From assembly GCA_905236875.1 (NCBI GenBank), contig CAJOQT010000093.1, forward strand, positions 1-37,824: 37,824 bases of DNA, written 5' to 3'. The translations under genes and the position numbers were made by a program. Of the stretch, positions 1-7,928 are shown one piece after another. Source of the DNA: an uncultured Prevotella sp. (GTDB lineage Bacteria; Bacteroidota; Bacteroidia; Bacteroidales; Bacteroidaceae). Each line of letters starts with the position of its first letter. Position 1 is the first letter of the stretch. The notes under the pieces are model-generated. The model searched no databases. It saw only the letters and a list, made by a program, of their open reading frames with translations, and was not told the DNA's origin.

Positions 1-78
1 ATACCACAAAGGTACGACTTTTTCTTGAATTACACAAGTAACTAGTTGATTATTAATAACTTAATTTATAGAACATCC

Positions 79-570
79 CTATAATAATTCTCTTGCTATC
101 CAGGCACAAGCCTCAGCATCAGCGAGAGCATTGTGATGATTCTCCAGTTGATAACCACACTCTGCTGCTACGGTGTGAAGCTGATGGTTGGGCAAATACT
201 TGAAACAGCGACGAGCAGCACAAAGCGTGTCATAGAACTCATAGTCTGGATAATCCATCTGATAAACACGAAACACAGCTTTCAGGCAGCCTTCGTCAAA
301 AGGCTTGTTGTGGGCCACGAGGGGTAAACCCTCAATCAAGGGCTCTATCTGTGCCCACACTTTGGGGAACACGGGGGCATCTTCAGTATCTTCCCGGCAG
401 AGGCCATGCACCTGAGAGCACCAGTAATTATAGTAGTTCGGTTCCGGCTGAATGAGCGAGTAGAAAGAATCTACAATCTCACCGTCACGCACAATCACCA
501 CTCCTACGGAGCAAACGCTACTGCGCTCGTTGTTGGCGGTCTCAAAATCTATTGCTGCAAAGTCTCTCAT
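79..570 (-). CDS. DnaQ-like 3'-5' exonuclease (DEDDh type)
   Basis: This 163-residue protein is a stand-alone 3'-5' exonuclease of the DnaQ/DEDD superfamily, expected to trim single-stranded DNA or RNA ends with two metal ions. The three exonuclease motifs are visible: DFETA near residue 8 (Exo I), HNKPFD near residue 88 (Exo II) and HNALADAEA near residue 146 (Exo III, with the His-x4-Asp of the DEDDh group). The length matches single-domain members rather than a polymerase subunit. Its ATG overlaps the stop of the upstream WYL regulator gene as ATGA, so the two are probably translated together. The specific substrate cannot be read from the sequence. Confidence 0.85.
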   Translation of the reverse strand: MRDFAAIDFETANNERSSVCSVGVVIVRDGEIVDSFYSLIQPEPNYYNYWCSQVHGLCREDTEDAPVFPKVWAQIEPLIEGLPLVAHNKPFDEGCLKAVFRVYQMDYPDYEFYDTLCAARRCFKYLPNHQLHTVAAECGYQLENHHNALADAEACAWIARELL

Positions 571-1499
571 ACTGTGTACTTGTTGTTCATTCTACTGATG
601 ATTCCTGCTATCTCTTGACGAAGCGACAGTGGCTCCAGCACTTCCATTGTCTCGCCATTCCAAAGCAACTCCTGAATAAAGTCATAAGATGGGCGTAGAT
701 GGTAAGTGAAGATGCTGTATTCTTCATTACGCTCTTTCTCTTCCTGCGACTCATGTAGCTTCAGGTCGCGGATATAGTTGGCCTGTCCTGCCGATACTTT
801 CAACTTCACGTCTTGAGGTTCTGTCCGCTGGTCGGCTATAATGCCAAAACAACCATCGAAGTATTCCTGTGCACTCCAGTCCTTTGGCATTTCAAATGTT
901 TCGTCCGTTGTATGAAGATCACAAATACGGTCAAGGGAATAGATGCGTGGCCCCTTCTCGTAATAATAAGAATAGGTGCTACGGGCAACCATATACCACC
1001 GCTGACGGAATAATTTCACGCAGTAGGGCTGCACATCAAAACTGTTTTCTTCGTCTTTCCAGTAGCTGTGGTAGGTGATATTGAGTACGCGATTCTCCTT
1101 CATCGCCCCGATGATGGGCTGCAGATAGTTCTGCCCTGAAGGGACATACTCCAACAGAATACGATCTTTGATGTTCTGACTGTTGGCTAAGGCATTGCTT
1201 ACGCAGAACGTGTTGTAAAGCCATGAACGGAGACCATTTTTGCTAATGTCCTCCTCATTCATAATATAATAACGGTATTTCCCTTTCTGCTCGTTCTCGA
1301 TGAACAGTCCGAACATGTCGGCAATGGCGTAGCGCCAGTTGTCGAAGGTACGCTTAGAAATTTCCACACCTCGGCTGATGTCGTCGTCAAGCCATTTCCG
1401 GTTCAGTTCCTCGAAGGAAATCTTCTTTGCCCGATGGATGGTCTCAATCACCCAGACGTATTTGCTGATGAGGCTTTGGCCTCTGTCGTTGTTAACCAT
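567..1499 (-). CDS. WYL-domain transcriptional regulator
   Basis: A 310-residue regulator with an N-terminal helix-turn-helix-like region (about residues 1-80) and a central WYL domain around the segment VQPYCVKLFRQRWYMVARS. WYL domains bind nucleotides or nucleic-acid ligands and often control stress or defence genes. I chose the ATG at 1499 (protein start MVNNDRGQ) because the 38 residues upstream in the open frame look like translated promoter DNA and hold a TAnnTTTG-like box (TACTTTTG, 1526-1519). It shares an ATGA overlap with the exonuclease gene, so the two form a small operon. There is no sign that it regulates the distant polyene cluster. Confidence 0.8.
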   Translation of the reverse strand: MVNNDRGQSLISKYVWVIETIHRAKKISFEELNRKWLDDDISRGVEISKRTFDNWRYAIADMFGLFIENEQKGKYRYYIMNEEDISKNGLRSWLYNTFCVSNALANSQNIKDRILLEYVPSGQNYLQPIIGAMKENRVLNITYHSYWKDEENSFDVQPYCVKLFRQRWYMVARSTYSYYYEKGPRIYSLDRICDLHTTDETFEMPKDWSAQEYFDGCFGIIADQRTEPQDVKLKVSAGQANYIRDLKLHESQEEKERNEEYSIFTYHLRPSYDFIQELLWNGETMEVLEPLSLRQEIAGIISRMNNKYTV

Positions 1500-1518
1500 A
1501 TCATTTTGTATTTTTCTG

Positions 1519-1544
1519 CAAAAGTATGACGTAGCTACGCCAAA
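1519..1544 (-). promoter_or_regulatory. Possible promoter of the WYL regulator operon
   Basis: On the minus strand TACTTTTG (1526-1519) fits the Bacteroidota -7 box TAnnTTTG, 20 bases before the chosen ATG. A TTTG at 1544-1541 is the nearest -33-like element, but the spacing of 14 is shorter than the usual 19-20, so this is a weak call. Confidence 0.35.
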
Positions 1545-1644
1545 TGGTGGCAGAGGTTTGAAATTTTGCACAAATATAATCATTATTTCATGGAGTTGGT
1601 ACTTTTGGCTCACGTTTTTATAATTTATTTTGTACTTCGCTCGA

Positions 1645-1723
1645 TTTAGATAAATTTCTTGCGCTCAAGAATGCAAATTTATTTGTATTCTCTTCGCTTA
1701 ATCGAAATTTTGCTCTACCTTTG
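1645..1723 (+). repeat. 79-bp dispersed repeat, copy 1 (promoter-like), upstream of psd
   Basis: These 79 bases recur exactly, in opposite orientation, at 5251-5329 upstream of birA. Similarity continues a little further left, through a TTTTGTAyTTCGCyCG segment with three mismatches. The repeat ends in TACCTTTG, a Bacteroidota -7 box, and contains the small palindrome CTTGCGCTCAAG. In both places the TACCTTTG end points toward the downstream gene, so the element probably works as a portable promoter or leader. Confidence 0.85.
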
Positions 1724-1777
1724 ACCAGGTGGTCGAAAGTACTCACGTTCGAGAAAACAAAAGAAATATGATTTTTT

Positions 1778-1809
1778 TTTGGTTTTCTTCTCGCTTATTC
1801 GTACCTTTG
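1778..1809 (+). promoter_or_regulatory. Promoter of the psd-pssA operon
   Basis: TTTG at 1778-1781 is followed after 20 bases by TACCTTTG at 1802-1809, the consensus Bacteroidota promoter, 27 bases before the psd ATG. The copy-1 repeat upstream carries a second TACCTTTG at 1716-1723, so psd may have two start sites. The rest of the stretch from 1500 to 1836 is AT-rich and shows no gene. Confidence 0.6.
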
Positions 1810-1836
1810 CAGGCGGAAATGATATGATAGATTATC

Positions 1837-2535
1837 ATGGGAGAGAAGATCAAGAAAATCAAGAAACTGAAAAAAATAAGAATACACCGCGAGGGGACTA
1901 ATACTTTATTCTTTTCCTTTCTGCTGGCAGCAGCCATTGCCGTCGGGCTGTGGATGGGGTTTGAGACAAAGATTCCTTTCTGGTGTTTCGTGGCTCTTTT
2001 CGGTAGTGTATGGCTCGTGGTCCTCAACTTCTACCGTTGCCCCATTCGTTATTATAACGGTGAGACCGAGAAGATTGTCGTGGCTCCTGCCGATGGTAGG
2101 ATCGTGGTGATTGAGGAAGTTGACGAGGACGAGTATTTCCATGACCGCCGACTGATGATCAGTATCTTTATGAGCCCGTTCAATGTGCATGCCAACTGGT
2201 TTCCTGTCGATGGCAAGGTCTTGTTCGTGAAACATAAGGACGGCAACTATCATAAGGCGTGGCTGCCCAAGGCCAGTGAAGAGAACGAGCATGCCGACAT
2301 CATGATAGAAACGCCAGAGGGAGAAAAAGTGCTCTGCCGCCAGATAGCCGGAGCTATAGCGCGCCGTATCGTGACTTACGCCAAGGACAATGAGGACTGC
2401 TACATCGACGAGCATCTGGGATTCATCAAGCTGGGTTCGCGCGTCGATGTCTTCCTGCCTGTCGGCTCTGAGGTCTGTGTCAAGATGGGCCAGCCCACGA
2501 CTGGTGATCAGACGATGATTGCAAAATTAGCATAA
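1837..2535 (+). CDS. psd: Phosphatidylserine decarboxylase proenzyme (short, membrane-anchored type)
   Basis: Converts phosphatidylserine to phosphatidylethanolamine at the inner membrane. The 232-residue length fits the short archaeal-type family common in Bacteroidota. A basic N-terminus is followed by two hydrophobic segments (about residues 24-41 and 47-64). The self-cleavage site LGSRVD lies at residues 199-204, with Ser201 expected to become the pyruvoyl group. Conserved Asp (VAPADGRIV, residue 86) and His (FNVHANW, residue 118) are present. The next gene, pssA, makes its substrate and lies 27 bases downstream, so the pair forms a phospholipid operon. Confidence 0.93.
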   Translation: MGEKIKKIKKLKKIRIHREGTNTLFFSFLLAAAIAVGLWMGFETKIPFWCFVALFGSVWLVVLNFYRCPIRYYNGETEKIVVAPADGRIVVIEEVDEDEYFHDRRLMISIFMSPFNVHANWFPVDGKVLFVKHKDGNYHKAWLPKASEENEHADIMIETPEGEKVLCRQIAGAIARRIVTYAKDNEDCYIDEHLGFIKLGSRVDVFLPVGSEVCVKMGQPTTGDQTMIAKLA

Positions 2536-2562
2536 TGTTTCATCTTTAAGGTTTAATTTTTA

Positions 2563-3315
2563 ATGTTAAAGAAGCACATCCCCAATACGATAACCTGCTG
2601 CAACCTTGTTTCTGGCTGCATTGCCACCTATTGGGCTTTCCAAAGCAACTACGGGTTAGCCCTGCTGTTTATCGTGATTGGTGCTGTATTTGACTTCTTC
2701 GACGGCATGACGGCCCGGCTGTTGCATGTCAGCTCTCCCATTGGCAAGGAACTCGACTCACTGGCCGACGATATCACCTTCGGATTCGTACCCTCTGCCA
2801 TCATATTCGGCTTCCTCCAATCCTACATGGCGGCAGCAAATACTTCTCTCCTTACTCTTCACTCCTTACTTCCCTATCTCGCCTTTGTGATGGCTGCGTT
2901 TTCAGCGTTGCGGCTGGCGAAGTTCAACCTTGACGAGCGACAGGCCTTGGGCTTTATCGGACTGCCTACACCTGCCAACGCCCTGTTCTGGGGTTCGCTG
3001 ATTGTGGGATTGTCTTCTGTCTGTGGGCAAACCACAGAACACAGTGTGTTACCCGTTGACAGTGATCTGATGTCCTGTCTGCCGTACATCCTGCTGTTTA
3101 TGATGTTCGTCAGCTGCTGGCTGCTGGTGTCCGAGATTCCTATGTTCGCCCTGAAGTTCAAGCACTGGGGATGGAAGGAGAACCGCATCAAGTACTTCTT
3201 CCTCATCACGTCTGCCTTGATCCTCGCATTCTTCGGCATCATCGGCATTGCCGTTGTCATTGCCTGGTATGTCGCATTATCAATACTCACTCACTATCTG
3301 ACCAATAACAAATAA
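2563..3315 (+). CDS. pssA: CDP-diacylglycerol-serine O-phosphatidyltransferase
   Basis: This 250-residue integral membrane enzyme makes phosphatidylserine from CDP-diacylglycerol and serine. The CDP-alcohol phosphotransferase signature is complete: DFFDGMTAR at residues 44-52, then Gly61, Asp65 and Asp69. Several hydrophobic helices follow. A loop around residues 153-162, reading CGQTTEHSV, is encoded by a palindrome (CTGTGGgcaaaCCACAG, 3021-3037). The same reading frame of a related palindrome occurs in two secretory genes of the polyene cluster, so this loop looks like an in-frame repeat insertion. The enzyme motifs are intact and the protein is probably active. Confidence 0.93.
   Translation: MLKKHIPNTITCCNLVSGCIATYWAFQSNYGLALLFIVIGAVFDFFDGMTARLLHVSSPIGKELDSLADDITFGFVPSAIIFGFLQSYMAAANTSLLTLHSLLPYLAFVMAAFSALRLAKFNLDERQALGFIGLPTPANALFWGSLIVGLSSVCGQTTEHSVLPVDSDLMSCLPYILLFMMFVSCWLLVSEIPMFALKFKHWGWKENRIKYFFLITSALILAFFGIIGIAVVIAWYVALSILTHYLTNNK
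3019..3048 (+). repeat. In-frame palindromic element, copy 1 (inside pssA)
   Basis: Six-base stem CTGTGG/CCACAG with loop GCAAA (3021-3037), followed by a tail resembling GARCACWGYRTG. It is related to the elements at 20405-20436 and 21012-21042 and is read in the same frame, giving CGQTTEHSV here against YGGTVGHCM and YGGTVEHCM there. Confidence 0.55.
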
Positions 3316-3318
3316 GTC

Positions 3319-3675
3319 ATGGACAAAGCGTTTTTCGGTGTTCTGATATTTCTTTCCATCATTGTCATTATCGTTGGCGTAGTGATATTCCGTTTCTGTT
3401 ATCGTATCTACAGCCGCATCAGGAATACCAAACGTGCCTTTGAGGATGCCGTGAACAATAATCAGCGTCGTGACTACACAGGCCGCAAGGCGCAGCAGTA
3501 CCACTTTGATGAGCATGGCCGTAAGCGTTCTTCAGGAGGTGGAACACAGGAAGCTCCGCGTCGTGTGCAGACGCAGAGCGGAGAAGTGATTATCGACCAT
3601 CGTTCTCAGGAACGTGAGAACAAGAAGATCTTCGACGACAATGACGGGGAGTACATAGATTTCACGGAGGGATAA
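3319..3675 (+). CDS. Small membrane protein, DUF4834-like
   Basis: A 118-residue protein with one N-terminal membrane helix (about residues 5-28) and a charged, probably cytoplasmic remainder rich in Arg, Gln and Asp. It resembles the DUF4834 proteins often found next to psd and pssA in Bacteroidota, but that match is from memory and no function is known to me. It starts only 3 bases after pssA and is surely in the same transcript. A role in phospholipid synthesis or membrane organisation is inferred only from its place. Confidence 0.7.
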   Translation: MDKAFFGVLIFLSIIVIIVGVVIFRFCYRIYSRIRNTKRAFEDAVNNNQRRDYTGRKAQQYHFDEHGRKRSSGGGTQEAPRRVQTQSGEVIIDHRSQERENKKIFDDNDGEYIDFTEG

Positions 3676-3681
3676 GAGTTT

Positions 3682-3751
3682 AGTGTTGAGAGTTGAGCAA
3701 CATTACCTCTGTGGCAGAACAAAAGTCTCTCAACACTCAACTCTCAACACT
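3682..3751. repeat. Perfect 16-bp inverted repeat between convergent genes
   Basis: AGTGTTGAGAGTTGAG at 3682-3697 and its exact reverse complement at 3736-3751 flank a 38-base loop. It lies between the convergent plus-strand psd operon and minus-strand pyrH, and the right arm supplies the TGA stop of pyrH (3746-3744). It may act as a two-way terminator, but no clear T-tract follows. The TTGAG/TTGAGAG words recur in the cluster spacers near 13840 and 14105-14175. Confidence 0.7.
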
Positions 3752-4454
3752 TAACAAGCGTACCAATCTCCTCGCCCTCCATTACCTTTTTCAGATTGCC
3801 TACTACGTCCATGTTGAAGACATAGATGGGCAGGTTATTGTCCTGACACATGCAGATGGCTGTCAGGTCCATCACCTTCAGGCCGCGTGCGAGAACCTCC
3901 TTATAAGTAATAACATCGAACTTGGTGGCTGTGGGGTCTTTCTCCGGGTCGGCAGTATAGACACCATCCACGCGGGTGCCCTTCAGCATGACGTCAGCCT
4001 CTATCTCAATACCACGCAGCGAGCTGCCGGTGTCGGTGGTGAAGTAAGGTGAACCCGTGCCTGCCGAGAAGATGCAGACATAGCCTTGCTCCATAGCCTC
4101 GATAGCCTTCCATTTGGTGTAAAACTCGCCGATGGGTTCCATACGGATGGCTGTCAGCACCTTGTTCTTCACCCCAACGGCTCCCAGTGCCGACGACAAA
4201 GCCAGCGAGTTGATGACGGTGGCACACATACCCATCTGGTCGCCCTTCACACGGTCAAAGCCCTTCTGCGAGCCTGACAGACCACGGAAGATGTTACCGC
4301 CGCCAATCACAATACCAATCTGAACGCCCATGTCGCTCACTTCCTTAATCTGCCGAGCATAGTCGCTCAGACGTTCAGGGTCTATTCCGTACCCCTGCTT
4401 TCCCATCAGGCTCTCGCCCGACAGCTTCAATAGAATCCTCTTAAACCTTGCCAT
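3744..4454 (-). CDS. pyrH: UMP kinase
   Basis: Phosphorylates UMP to UDP in pyrimidine nucleotide synthesis, in the cytoplasm. The 236 residues match the usual bacterial length. The amino-acid-kinase fold motifs are visible: [12 protein letters not shown] near the N-terminus, GGGNIFRG near residue 52, and the [11 protein letters not shown] segment near residue 132 that contacts phosphates. The last codons and the stop lie in the arm of an inverted repeat, so the C-terminus may have been reset by the repeat without harm. It follows birA by 42 bases of AT-rich sequence and is probably cotranscribed with it. Confidence 0.95.
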   Translation of the reverse strand: MARFKRILLKLSGESLMGKQGYGIDPERLSDYARQIKEVSDMGVQIGIVIGGGNIFRGLSGSQKGFDRVKGDQMGMCATVINSLALSSALGAVGVKNKVLTAIRMEPIGEFYTKWKAIEAMEQGYVCIFSAGTGSPYFTTDTGSSLRGIEIEADVMLKGTRVDGVYTADPEKDPTATKFDVITYKEVLARGLKVMDLTAICMCQDNNLPIYVFNMDVVGNLKKVMEGEEIGTLVKC

Positions 4455-4496
4455 AATCTTTTTGATTTTACTATTTTACAATTTACTTTTTTACTA

Positions 4497-5246
4497 TTAC
4501 TGGCGGTCTCTATAATTGTCCAATTGTCCGACAAAAGCGACTTCCTTGAACGCATAGCGGCGCTGCCGGCCACTGTCGTCACGGAGCACCAGGTGTCCGT
4601 CGTCCTCAACTCCCTCGAGCACTGCCTGAAACGGTCCCTCTTTATCGGCATACGCTGCCGTCATGCCTTGTCGGAACAGCAGGCTCCCATATTCCTGACG
4701 AATGCTGTCCCGTTGGAAAGCCTCCTCCAGATGGTGCAGAAAGTCAGCAAGCAACGCTTCACGATCCATCTCATGCCCAACCACTTGGCAAAGCGACACC
4801 GGGTTAGGGGCATCGCTGAGAAACTCCCGCTGGTTCACGTTGAGGCCGATGCCGGCAATGCAATACCTGATGCTGTCGCCTTTCAGCACATTCTCTATCA
4901 GTATGCCGCAGATCTTCTTGTCGTGCCAGTAGATGTCGTTCGGCCATTTGATGGAGAAGCCTTCGGCATATTGCGACAGGGTGTCAGCCAGTGCCACGCT
5001 GATCTGTTGCGAGATGAGGAACTGTCGGCTCGCCTTCACCCCCTGCGGACAGAAAGCTATGGAGAACGTCAGGTTCTTACCGCGCTCACTCTCCCATGTG
5101 TTTGTGCCACATCCCCGTCCTGCTGTCTGGTATTCTGTCACTGCCACGCAAGGCTCACACACTTCTTCTGTGCGTTCCTCTACGTGTTTCCGCAGCCATC
5201 GGTTGGTAGAGTCGGTCTCGTCGATATGCACGATTTCCCATTCCAT
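4497..5246 (-). CDS. birA: Biotin-[acetyl-CoA-carboxylase] ligase
   Basis: A 249-residue biotin protein ligase without an N-terminal DNA-binding domain, so it should biotinylate acetyl-CoA carboxylase but not act as a repressor. The motifs are DSTNRWL near residue 12, TAGRGCGTNTW (biotinyl-AMP loop) near residue 43, WPNDIYW and KKICGILIE in the catalytic centre, and GIGLNVNQ. I start at the ATG at 5246 (MEWEIVHIDETDS); the 23 residues upstream in the open frame are the translated promoter repeat. The promoter lies in a repeat shared with psd, and pyrH follows in the same direction. Confidence 0.9.
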   Translation of the reverse strand: MEWEIVHIDETDSTNRWLRKHVEERTEEVCEPCVAVTEYQTAGRGCGTNTWESERGKNLTFSIAFCPQGVKASRQFLISQQISVALADTLSQYAEGFSIKWPNDIYWHDKKICGILIENVLKGDSIRYCIAGIGLNVNQREFLSDAPNPVSLCQVVGHEMDREALLADFLHHLEEAFQRDSIRQEYGSLLFRQGMTAAYADKEGPFQAVLEGVEDDGHLVLRDDSGRQRRYAFKEVAFVGQLDNYRDRQ

Positions 5247-5250
5247 GTTG

Positions 5251-5329
5251 CAAAGGTAGAGCAAAATTTCGATTAAGCGAAGAGAATACAAATAAATTTG
5301 CATTCTTGAGCGCAAGAAATTTATCTAAA
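5251..5329 (-). repeat. 79-bp dispersed repeat, copy 2 (promoter-like), upstream of birA
   Basis: Exact reverse-complement copy of 1645-1723. On the minus strand it ends in TACCTTTG (5258-5251), 4 bases before the birA ATG. This would give an almost leaderless transcript if transcription starts about 7 bases downstream, so the real start may lie elsewhere. The spacer to 5364 holds only the extension of this repeat. Confidence 0.85.
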
Positions 5330-5363
5330 CCGGGCGAAATACAAAATAATACTCGATATATTT

Positions 5364-6578
5364 TTACAACCTCACGCCCAGTGACAATCGGGCGTATGCG
5401 TCGAAGATGTTGACCTTGCTCTGATTCTTCTTGTAGGTGAAGTTGTTGTACTGCGCCTGAAGGCCGATGAAGTAGTTCTTCCAGTTGTATGCAATGCCGA
5501 GTCGCAGGTCAAGGTTAAGTCGCAGGGCACTATAGCTTGTCTCTGAACCCCCGTCCCAATAATAGAGGTCATTGTCCCCTTTTTTCCACATGGTTAGGGG
5601 TTTGGCAGGCTTTCCATTAGCCCAGGTTTTCGTCTGCATGTTGTATTCTCCATAGTCATCAACAGGCTCTTTAGGGGCCAGGTAGTAGTTGAAGTCGTAT
5701 TTATAGACTTTCACACGGTTATAGACGCTGACGGTAGGCATGGCCATCGCATTGATAACAAGGCCGCGCAGTGGTACCCAGTTGTAGCCGTAGCCGATGC
5801 CAAGGTTTGCCTGGTGTACTTTGATGCGGCGTACTCCGTCGCCGATAATCATGAAAAAGGCATTGTCGATCTCCGAATAGTCGAATGAAGACTGGTACCA
5901 TGTGGCACCTAACAGGAAAGAGCCTGCAGAACGGCGCTGAATGACCGACTGGTTGTAGGCGGCAGCCTGTGAGTAGCGGCGCCCGTTGAACACGTAGTAT
6001 CCGTTGACATAGACAGAGCGTATCCATACTGGGGTAGGCATGTTGAATGCTGTATCGTATCGCTCTCCGTCAGCCTGCCCGTCCTTGTGATCTGTTGCAG
6101 AGAATTGGGCGTCGTTCGTATTGAACCGCCTCAGCCGGAAGTTGAAGCCGTACTTGGCACCTGTCGTGCTGAAGGAGTAATAGCGGCCTGCGTTCTTGCT
6201 GAGCGACTTGGAATAGGAAAATCCCGTACCGCGGTAGCCCACCCAGAAACCGATGGAAGACGCCAGAGGCGGCTCGAAGCGCAGATCCCATTCCGTGTGT
6301 TCATGAGTCGCCGGAAAGTCGGCACTGTGGTAGTAGTCCACATTAACCATGTTTTCTTTATAGCGCAGGATGACCCTCCAGGGTTTGTCGGGCACTTCAA
6401 TATAGTTGGGATCCACCTTCGCCTTGGCTCTGGTGTCCAAGAATTGCTGCACCTGATGAAACCTTCCCATCAGGGTTGGCTTGCTTTCCTGTGTACTTAC
6501 GCTGTCTGTCGTGTTCTGTTCCTGACCTGCAGCATTCAAGGAAAACAACAGACAGCAGATGATCATTCTTCCTACCAT
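5364..6578 (-). CDS. DUF4421-like outer-membrane protein
   Basis: A 404-residue exported protein that resembles the DUF4421 family of Bacteroidota. An N-terminal signal peptide (MVGRMIICCLLFSLNAAGQ) supports the ATG at 6578; the 49 residues upstream in the same frame are translated promoter DNA. The body has many alternating aromatic/polar stretches such as PWRVILRYKENMVNVDYY and ends in LSLGVRL, which fits an outer-membrane beta-barrel. Function is unknown to me. It has its own promoter at 6680-6650 and is not obviously in an operon with birA. Confidence 0.75.
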   Translation of the reverse strand: MVGRMIICCLLFSLNAAGQEQNTTDSVSTQESKPTLMGRFHQVQQFLDTRAKAKVDPNYIEVPDKPWRVILRYKENMVNVDYYHSADFPATHEHTEWDLRFEPPLASSIGFWVGYRGTGFSYSKSLSKNAGRYYSFSTTGAKYGFNFRLRRFNTNDAQFSATDHKDGQADGERYDTAFNMPTPVWIRSVYVNGYYVFNGRRYSQAAAYNQSVIQRRSAGSFLLGATWYQSSFDYSEIDNAFFMIIGDGVRRIKVHQANLGIGYGYNWVPLRGLVINAMAMPTVSVYNRVKVYKYDFNYYLAPKEPVDDYGEYNMQTKTWANGKPAKPLTMWKKGDNDLYYWDGGSETSYSALRLNLDLRLGIAYNWKNYFIGLQAQYNNFTYKKNQSKVNIFDAYARLSLGVRL

Positions 6579-6649
6579 ATTATAATTAGTTATACGCCCC
6601 CATCCATTCACTTTGGCTCCTCGGCTTTCAGCAATATGAAAGGACTTTG

Positions 6650-6680
6650 CAAAGATAAGCATTATTTCTTCACTTTCCAA
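6650..6680 (-). promoter_or_regulatory. Promoter of the DUF4421-like gene
   Basis: TTG at 6680-6678, a 20-base spacer and TATCTTTG at 6657-6650 match the Bacteroidota promoter consensus on the minus strand. It lies 71 bases before the chosen ATG and inside the longer open frame, which argues against the upstream start. Confidence 0.65.
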
Positions 6681-6754
6681 ACTTTCCGACAAAAATCTGG
6701 TGTTAGACTGTAGCCCCAGAAACACCTCAAAGTGGTTTCACTCTATTACATTTA

Positions 6755-6798
6755 AAGAAAAATCGGTGCAACGTGAATACGCTACACCGATTCTTTTT
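6755..6798 (-). terminator. Terminator downstream of the cohesin-like gene
   Basis: On the minus strand an AATCGGTG...CACCGATT stem (6792-6785 with 6768-6761) is followed by TTTCTTT, a Rho-independent terminator form. Toward the gene, at about 6840-6887, lies a further small palindromic segment (ATAAAGC...GCTTTAT). Confidence 0.6.
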
Positions 6799-6887
6799 GG
6801 ATTCTAATCAACTATTTCACCATAACTTTGAGTTTTAACTCGAGCTCGCTCACGCTCGATAAAGCATGAACAAGCTCTGCTTTATTC

Positions 6888-7901
6888 TCACTTAATCACG
6901 ACCTTCTTGCCGCTGCGAATGACAACACCCTTGTAGCTGCCGTCAACCTTCTGGCCTGAGAGGTTGTAAATCTGATCGCTGTCGGTGCTTTCAGTGGGCA
7001 CCGGCTGGATGCCGGTTGCTTGATCATTCACATTCAGCATTACGTCGTCAACGGTGATGCGGACAGAACTGGCATCAGTAGCCACGATATTGCTCAGCGT
7101 GATGGTTTCACTGCCACTGAAACTGCTGGAAGCTTCAATCTCCAGCGTCAGCAGCGTACCGGAAACATTGTTCATAGAGCCGAAATAGACAAAGTTGCCG
7201 TTCGACGGGTTATAGCTGAAGATGGTAGGTGTACCGGCGGCATCACCCTTCGTCACATTGGTGATGGAGATGCCGTTGCCTACGGTGAGAACTCCCTGCA
7301 GACCGGTGATGTTACCGGTAGTCTGCACCTGCATCTCTACTGTTCCGTTCATGCCTGGCTGCAGGCTCAGGGTAGAAGGTGTACACTGCAGGGCGATGGT
7401 AGCCGACGGAGCGGACTGGCCTGTCACTGCACCATTGGCCGCTGTAATATCCTCATATTCTCCCGTCGTCTTGTGGCGTACCCTGAAACTGCTGAACGTC
7501 ACGGTACTTGAAGAGGGAATGTTAGTGGCTACGCGAACCGTCATATAGGCAATAGCACCGTAACCCGTCGGGAGAGTAGCGCTGACGGCCTGCAGGCGGA
7601 ACAAATTAGTGTCAGGGTTGTAGTTACCTATGAAACCTGTAGCACGGTCTTCGTTCACCCTGACGCGGGTATTGGAGCCATAGGCGTCCTCAACCACCAG
7701 CAGCTGTGAGGGGAACGTAATCACACCTTCAATAAGGTCAATATCAGTCAAGTCGGTATTGAGACAGATGGACACCTCGACCTCTGACCCAGCCGTTGCG
7801 GTGAAGTCCTCGACGTACACCTTGTTGACTGCCATGGCTGCCAGATTGCACGTAAGCAACAGCAGCAGCATGATGATATTCTTTTTCATCGTTTTCATCA
7901 T
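6888..7901 (-). CDS. Secreted protein with two cohesin-like domains
   Basis: A 337-residue exported protein. The N-terminus is a signal peptide (MKKNIIMLLLLLTCNLAAMA). Two beta-sandwich segments follow, about residues 24-160 and 165-285, each beginning with a strand rich in Val/Thr and containing patterns such as GVITFPSQLLVVEDA and GVLTVGNGISITNV that resemble cohesin domains. The end reads IYNLSGQKV...GVVIRSGKKVVIK, the common Prevotella C-terminal tail thought to relate to type IX-like sorting. I use the ATG at 7901; ATGs at 7898 and 7889 are equally possible. It lies 27 bases after a gene with a dockerin-like end, so the two products may bind each other. Confidence 0.7.
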   Translation of the reverse strand: MMKTMKKNIIMLLLLLTCNLAAMAVNKVYVEDFTATAGSEVEVSICLNTDLTDIDLIEGVITFPSQLLVVEDAYGSNTRVRVNEDRATGFIGNYNPDTNLFRLQAVSATLPTGYGAIAYMTVRVATNIPSSSTVTFSSFRVRHKTTGEYEDITAANGAVTGQSAPSATIALQCTPSTLSLQPGMNGTVEMQVQTTGNITGLQGVLTVGNGISITNVTKGDAAGTPTIFSYNPSNGNFVYFGSMNNVSGTLLTLEIEASSSFSGSETITLSNIVATDASSVRITVDDVMLNVNDQATGIQPVPTESTDSDQIYNLSGQKVDGSYKGVVIRSGKKVVIK

Positions 7902-7928
7902 AATCACTTATCACTTGTCACTTATCAC

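Noticed and set aside
3693..4052. Plus-strand frame opposite pyrH
   Set aside because: Antisense shadow of pyrH; its start lies in the inverted repeat.
4524..5276. Plus-strand frame of 250 codons opposite birA
   Set aside because: It is a shadow of birA, which has all its family motifs on the other strand.
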